In this document: positions 24,954-28,320 of the stretch, piece after piece | How the letters are laid out: every line of letters starts with the position of its first letter | Numbering within the stretch: the first letter of the stretch is position 1 | NCBI GenBank assembly: GCA_002427745.1 | Contig: DIYF01000171.1 | Span: 1 to 28,320 of the forward strand | DNA length: 28,320 nucleotides | DNA from: Roseivirga sp. UBA6061 | GTDB lineage: Bacteria; Bacteroidota; Bacteroidia; Cytophagales; Cyclobacteriaceae | Direction: 5' to 3' | Notes under the pieces: generated by a model | Database searches by the model: none | Seen by the model: only the letters and a program-made list of their open reading frames with translations | Told to the model about the DNA's origin: nothing | Made by a program: the position numbers and the translations under genes

Positions 24954-24960
24954 CTGCCCC

Positions 24961-25365
24961 TTAAAAATGAAAGGTAATATTTTGATGCAGATCAGGGCTT
25001 AAGCTTTTTGCCACAGGACAGTTAAGTCCCACATTTTTAAGCCAATCTCTGTCACTTTCTGAAGCCTGACAGTTATCCCAGTAGAAATCTACTTTCAACT
25101 CAGATATTCTTCTTGGATTAGCTGCCATGATTTTAGTTGTCTCGAGGTGCATTCCGGTCATATCAATACCGTTTTTCTCCCCGGCAATGGCCATCACGGT
25201 CATCATACAGCTACCAAGAGCAGCGGCCACGGTATCGGTGGGGGAAAAAGTTTCTCCTTTTCCGTTGTTGTCTACCGGAGCATCGGTAATAAAACTGTTG
25301 CCTGATTTTACATGGGTAGCGTTTGTCCGCAAGCTTCCAGTATACGCTGATTTGACTGTGATCAT
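24961..25365 (-). CDS. OsmC-family peroxiredoxin-like protein
   Basis: Cytoplasmic thiol protein of 134 residues in the OsmC/Ohr superfamily, which reduces organic hydroperoxides. The two reactive cysteines are in place: Cys53 (AALGSCMMTVMA) and Cys116 (GLNCPVAKSLSPD). The N-terminal GETFSPTDTVAAAL also fits. It resembles the YhfA-like general OsmC branch more than Ohr, where the role is less certain. The ATG at 25365 is divergent from the secreted protein gene at 25426 across 60 bases, so the two promoters share that gap. Confidence 0.9.
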   Translation of the reverse strand: MITVKSAYTGSLRTNATHVKSGNSFITDAPVDNNGKGETFSPTDTVAAALGSCMMTVMAIAGEKNGIDMTGMHLETTKIMAANPRRISELKVDFYWDNCQASESDRDWLKNVGLNCPVAKSLSPDLHQNITFHF

Positions 25366-25425
25366 AAACTAAGCACTATAAATTTTCGTTAATTTAGAAA
25401 CTCAAAAACTGACCCACAAAGCTAC

Positions 25426-26142
25426 ATGCGTTTATTATATAGCAGTCTTGTCATAACCCTTCTTATTTGTTCTACCAGCATGGTTTCGGCCCAGTCATCT
25501 TCGGCCTTCCAAGATGAGGAGTATACCGTAGAAAATGTTTTTGGTGTGAAAAACGCCACCAACGGTGGACTCGTCAGTGCCATCTATTTCAGGCATTCGC
25601 GTATGCTTGCCAATGATAATCTGATGCACCTGGGCATAGAGTTATCAAACACCAAACATCCCAGGGAAACACGTGAGACGACTTTCACAGGTAGCAACTT
25701 TATTTTTGGTAAGTCAAACTACCTGATCTCTATCAGACCTACCTATGGCCGTGAGAAAATCTTCTTTAAAAAAGCGCCACAGCAAGGCGTAAGAATTTCA
25801 GGTATGGTAGCTGCAGGACCTTCTATTGGACTGGAAGCTCCTTATTATATAGACCTGGGCGGAAGAAGTGAACAATACGATCCTGCTCGTCATGGCAGAA
25901 ATGAAATTGTAGGCAATGCCGGACCTTTCCGGGGCCTTTTTGAATCTCAGATTGTACTGGGTGGTTTTTTCAAGGCATCGCTCACCTTTGAGACCAACAG
26001 CACGAAAAACAAAGTATTTGGTATCGAGGCGGGTTTTCAAATCGAGGCATTTACCCGTGATATTGAAATTATTCCCGTAGCCAACAACAGAAGCACTTAT
26101 ACGGCTGCGTTTATCGCTCTGTACTTCGGCAAGAGAAGATAA
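25426..26142 (+). CDS. Unrecognised secreted protein, possibly outer-membrane
   Basis: I do not recognise a named family. The 238-residue product has a signal peptide (MRLLYSSLVITLLICSTSMVSAQ) and then alternating strands rich in Tyr, Phe and Gly, such as GLVSAIYFRHSRMLAND, LISIRPTYGREKIFF, GVRISGMVAAGPSIGLEAPYYIDLG and the closing TAAFIALYFGKRR. Ending in alternating aromatic residues with a terminal charged tip is compatible with a small outer-membrane beta-barrel, but this is inference. It stands between the OsmC gene and lipA with about 140 bases to lipA, and no operon link is evident. Confidence 0.8.
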   Translation: MRLLYSSLVITLLICSTSMVSAQSSSAFQDEEYTVENVFGVKNATNGGLVSAIYFRHSRMLANDNLMHLGIELSNTKHPRETRETTFTGSNFIFGKSNYLISIRPTYGREKIFFKKAPQQGVRISGMVAAGPSIGLEAPYYIDLGGRSEQYDPARHGRNEIVGNAGPFRGLFESQIVLGGFFKASLTFETNSTKNKVFGIEAGFQIEAFTRDIEIIPVANNRSTYTAAFIALYFGKRR

Positions 26143-26223
26143 ACGAGCACCTCAGCTCAATCTTCCGAGACCCGATCCCTGCCATTTTCGGTTCACAAAT
26201 CAGCATGCTGCTACTTTCCAATC

Positions 26224-26258
26224 ATTGTAGTTTAGTTTGAACCTTATCCGTACCTTTG
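26224..26258 (+). promoter_or_regulatory. Promoter of lipA
   Basis: TACCTTTG (26251-26258) matches TAnnTTTG exactly. ATTG at 26224-26227 sits 23 bases upstream as a possible -33 element. Transcription would start near 26263, about 21 bases before the ATG. Confidence 0.5.
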
Positions 26259-26273
26259 TGTTAACAGTTTATC

Positions 26274-26280
26274 GGAGGAG
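26274..26280 (+). promoter_or_regulatory. Strong Shine-Dalgarno sequence of lipA
   Basis: GGAGGAG just before the ATG at 26284. This is unusual because most other genes here have A-rich leaders with no clear Shine-Dalgarno sequence. It fixes the lipA start. Confidence 0.7.
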
Positions 26281-26283
26281 AAT

Positions 26284-27165
26284 ATGATAGAACTACCTGT
26301 AGTTTCGAAGGAGACAAAACCAAGAAATAGAAAGCCCGACTGGCTGAGAGTAAAGCTGCCAATTGGTAAAGAATATGCCAAGGTACGCAAGCTGGTTGAC
26401 GAATATAAACTGCACACCATCTGTGAAAGCGGCAATTGCCCCAATATGGGTGAATGCTGGGGAGCAGGTACGGCCACCTTTATGATATTGGGTAATGTTT
26501 GTACCCGAAGCTGTTCGTTCTGTGCCGTAGCCACGGGAAGACCACCAGAGTATGATGCAGATGAGCCCAGACGTGTGGCAGAAGCCATTAAGCTTATGGG
26601 CGTGAAGCATGCCGTAATTACTTCAGTAAACAGAGATGAGCTGAAAGATCGCGGTGCAGAAATCTGGTACAACACTGTAGTAGAAACCAAGAAGATCAGC
26701 CCGGAAACGACCATTGAAACCCTGATACCTGATGTAAAGGGAAACTGGGAGGCCCTGTATCGTATGATTGATGCCAGCCAGGAAGTGGTTTCGCACAATA
26801 TGGAAACTGTGGAAGCCCTTTACAGAAGAGTGCGTCCGCAGGCCAAATACCACAGAAGCCTTGAGCAGCTGAAGAGAATCAAGGAATACGGTAAGAGGTC
26901 AAAATCAGGAGCCATGCTGGGAGTAGGAGAAACTGATGATCAGGTATTCAAACTCATGGATGACCTGGTGGAAGTAGGCCTGGATGTACTGACGCTGGGA
27001 CAATACCTGCAACCTACCAAGATGCACCTGGAAGTAGCCGAGTATGTGCATCCTGACAAATTCGAGTTCTTTAAAGAAGAAGGACTGAAAAGAGGTTTGA
27101 AATACGTGGAATCAGGTGCTCTGGTAAGATCATCTTACCACGCAGAGCGTCACGTGCACGTTTGA
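26284..27165 (+). CDS. lipA: Lipoyl synthase
   Basis: Radical-SAM enzyme that inserts two sulfur atoms into protein-bound octanoyl groups to make lipoyl cofactors for 2-oxoacid dehydrogenases and glycine cleavage; cytoplasmic. The auxiliary cluster motif is C-x4-C-x5-C (Cys47, Cys52, Cys58) and the radical-SAM motif C-x3-C-x2-C (Cys73, Cys77, Cys80, in CTRSCSFC). The C-terminal RSSYHAE supplies the family Ser ligand, and [10 protein letters not shown] is also diagnostic. The 293 residues are normal. The gene has its own promoter and terminator; lipB is not adjacent. Confidence 0.98.
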   Translation: MIELPVVSKETKPRNRKPDWLRVKLPIGKEYAKVRKLVDEYKLHTICESGNCPNMGECWGAGTATFMILGNVCTRSCSFCAVATGRPPEYDADEPRRVAEAIKLMGVKHAVITSVNRDELKDRGAEIWYNTVVETKKISPETTIETLIPDVKGNWEALYRMIDASQEVVSHNMETVEALYRRVRPQAKYHRSLEQLKRIKEYGKRSKSGAMLGVGETDDQVFKLMDDLVEVGLDVLTLGQYLQPTKMHLEVAEYVHPDKFEFFKEEGLKRGLKYVESGALVRSSYHAERHVHV

Positions 27166-27185
27166 GATAAAAATTCTAAATGAAG

Positions 27186-27224
27186 AAAGAGCCGTTCTGG
27201 GAAATCAGAACGGCTCTTTTGTTA
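27186..27224 (+). terminator. Terminator after lipA
   Basis: A 14-bp perfect stem AAAGAGCCGTTCTG / CAGAACGGCTCTTT with loop GGAAAT and a following T-rich tract (TGTTAT), 20 bases after the lipA stop. Confidence 0.92.
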
Positions 27225-27296
27225 TAAGCACAACTGTACTGCCCCCTGTGAAGAAGCCATTTGACCAGGGCTCCTGATCATATTTTTAAAAGATGA

Positions 27297-27340
27297 TTTT
27301 GAATACATCGTATTATGATGTATTATTGTTCTATGTATTC
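27297..27340 (+). promoter_or_regulatory. padR promoter with embedded operator
   Basis: TTTTG (ends 27301), exactly 19 bases, then TATTATTG (27321-27328), one mismatch from TAnnTTTG. AATACATC (27302-27309), seven bases, GATGTATT (27317-27324) is a perfect inverted repeat filling the spacer. A third half-site ATGTATTC (27333-27340) mirrors GAATACAT (27301-27308). The expected transcription start falls at about 27333, the preferred ATG. Confidence 0.55.
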
Positions 27341-27674
27341 GAGAGAATTATTAAAAGGTATTCTCAAACCGGTAATACTCAAGCTGCTTTCAGAGCATGA
27401 CAAGATGTATGGCTACGAGATTGCCCAGCATGTAAAAGAAAAGACTGAGGGTAAGATCCTGATCAAGGAAGGTTCACTGTACCCTACTCTGCACAGCCTT
27501 ACCCATGACGGGTACCTTATCACAGAATCAGTGATGGTGGGAAACCGCACCAGGAAATACTATAAGCTGACCCCCGAAGGAAAAGGGCAGGTAGCATCAG
27601 TATTGAATGAACTCTTTGATTTCCGAGCCACACTGGCTCTGCTATTTGGAAACGAAAAACCGGCCCTATCATGA
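27333..27674 (+). CDS. PadR-family transcriptional regulator
   Basis: Winged-helix regulator of 113 residues from the ATG at 27333; an ATG at 27315 would add six residues but lies inside the operator, upstream of the predicted transcription start. PadR features: LLKGILKPVILKLLSEHDKMYGYEIAQ, ILIKEGSLYPTLHSLTHDGYL and the wing GNRTRKYYKLTPEGKGQ. It is closer to the classical PadR group than the regulator at 16566-16901. Its TGA overlaps the next ATG (ATGA), coupling it to the membrane protein downstream. It likely represses its own promoter. Confidence 0.94.
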   Translation: MYSRELLKGILKPVILKLLSEHDKMYGYEIAQHVKEKTEGKILIKEGSLYPTLHSLTHDGYLITESVMVGNRTRKYYKLTPEGKGQVASVLNELFDFRATLALLFGNEKPALS

Positions 27675-28273
27675 TCACTGACTTACAGGCAGAACAAATC
27701 AGGCAGTACCTGTTCACTGAACAGCTCACAGATATTGACCTTATCGATGACCTGACAGACCATATCTCTTGTGAGATAGAGTCTCTGATGACCCTCAACA
27801 GCATCTCTTTTACAGATGCTTTTGAAGCAGCCAGGCATAAAATACTACCGGCTGAGCCCTTTCAGGTTCAGCGCGACACCAAACTTTTAATGTCAAAAAC
27901 TCCAAATATCATGATTAGAAAAATTGCCTTTATTGGTGGCTATGCCAGCACTATTTGCCTGCTCGTAGCCATTACACTCTTTGCCCTCTCTTCAATGAGT
28001 GAGAGAAGGATTGATCTTGCCAGGTATTCCGTTCAGATAGAATTAAAGAAGAATAACAGTGTTATCTCAGAAGGCAACGCCATGAAACAGTCCTTTCATG
28101 GGTACGAAAGCTTTGATCAGTTCTGGGTAGGCGAAATGGCCAAAGCTTATGATCAGCTCCTCCTGAGTCAGAAGTTCTTAATGGCGGCCATCCTGATTTT
28201 CGCGATCACCTTTCTCCCCTATCAGTTCTATGCTCGTTTTCAAAAGACACCGGCAGAACCCCAGTTTGGATAG
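27671..28273 (+). CDS. PadR-coupled two-pass membrane protein
   Basis: Unnamed 200-residue inner-membrane protein. The N-terminal ~70 residues are a cytoplasmic helical domain (EQIRQYLFTEQLTDIDLIDDLTDHISCEIE, then FTDAFEAARHKI) like the helical prefix or DUF1700-type domains that accompany PadR regulators. Two membrane helices follow (about 84-106 and 168-187) with an extracytoplasmic segment of about 60 residues between. The ATGA overlap with padR suggests that it modulates or is the target of that regulator. Ends EPQFG at 28273. Confidence 0.78.
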   Translation: MITDLQAEQIRQYLFTEQLTDIDLIDDLTDHISCEIESLMTLNSISFTDAFEAARHKILPAEPFQVQRDTKLLMSKTPNIMIRKIAFIGGYASTICLLVAITLFALSSMSERRIDLARYSVQIELKKNNSVISEGNAMKQSFHGYESFDQFWVGEMAKAYDQLLLSQKFLMAAILIFAITFLPYQFYARFQKTPAEPQFG

Positions 28274-28320
28274 CCCCGGGCTTCCGGACCGACTTGAACC
28301 AAACAAAAGAGCCACTCCGC
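28274..28320. other. Window end, possible left arm of a terminator
   Basis: The last bases, AAACAAAAGAGCCACTCCGC, resemble the A-rich left arm of terminators in this window (compare 27186-27199), but the right arm is outside. No gene is visible. Confidence 0.25.

Overview
The window looks like a chromosomal segment of a free-living or marine member of the Bacteroidota, most likely order Cytophagales. Evidence: a type IX secretion (T9SS) C-terminal sorting domain, promoters of the TAnnTTTG (-7) type, PadR/prefix-domain permease modules, a DUF2795 mini-protein, DUF349 and ABC-F genes typical of this group, and mostly A-rich leaders without Shine-Dalgarno sequences. I see no phage, IS element, CRISPR, tRNA or rRNA. 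Species cannot be named from this sequence alone.

Layout. 1-1307: end of an outside terminator and a MacB/FtsX-type permease (-). 1541-3443: housekeeping genes queA and ispD (+), separated by a terminator. 3513-9979: a six-gene sugar-catabolic operon (+): DUF1080 lipoprotein, MFS transporter, nucleoside-symporter-like transporter, Gfo/Idh/MocA oxidoreductase, sugar isomerase/epimerase, secreted DUF1080 protein. Two LacI-type operator-like palindromes precede it and a perfect bidirectional terminator ends it. 9993-13794: two coupled secreted-protein genes (-), a beta-helix protein and an MBG/cadherin/T9SS mosaic. 13897-16901: PadR regulator plus large FtsX-type permease (-), overlapping ATGA. 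16998-21356: two paralogous GMC oxidoreductases and one gluconate-2-dehydrogenase-subunit-3 'hitchhiker' protein (-), with an unusual run of inverted repeats between the two transcription units. 21540-28273: DUF2795 protein, DUF349 protein, EttA-like ABC-F, OsmC, an unrecognised secreted protein, lipA, and a second PadR regulator with a two-pass membrane partner.

How it fits together. The most interesting reading is that the 3.6-9.9 kb operon and the 17-21 kb GMC block form one periplasmic 3-keto-glycoside pathway. The GMC/hitchhiker complex (C-x5-C-x3-C iron-sulfur motif, Tat signal on the small subunit only) would oxidise a glycoside at C3; the two DUF1080 proteins (the family of 3-keto-disaccharide hydrolases) would cleave it; the two transporters would import the products; the Gfo/Idh and isomerase enzymes would reduce or isomerise the keto-sugar in the cytoplasm. 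The c-type cytochrome such a dehydrogenase normally needs, and a LacI regulator, are not in the window. The pathway link is inference; the protein families are well supported.

The PadR gene at 27.3 kb has a promoter in which an inverted repeat fills the -33/-7 spacer and the predicted transcript starts at its ATG, suggesting a leaderless, self-repressed regulator.
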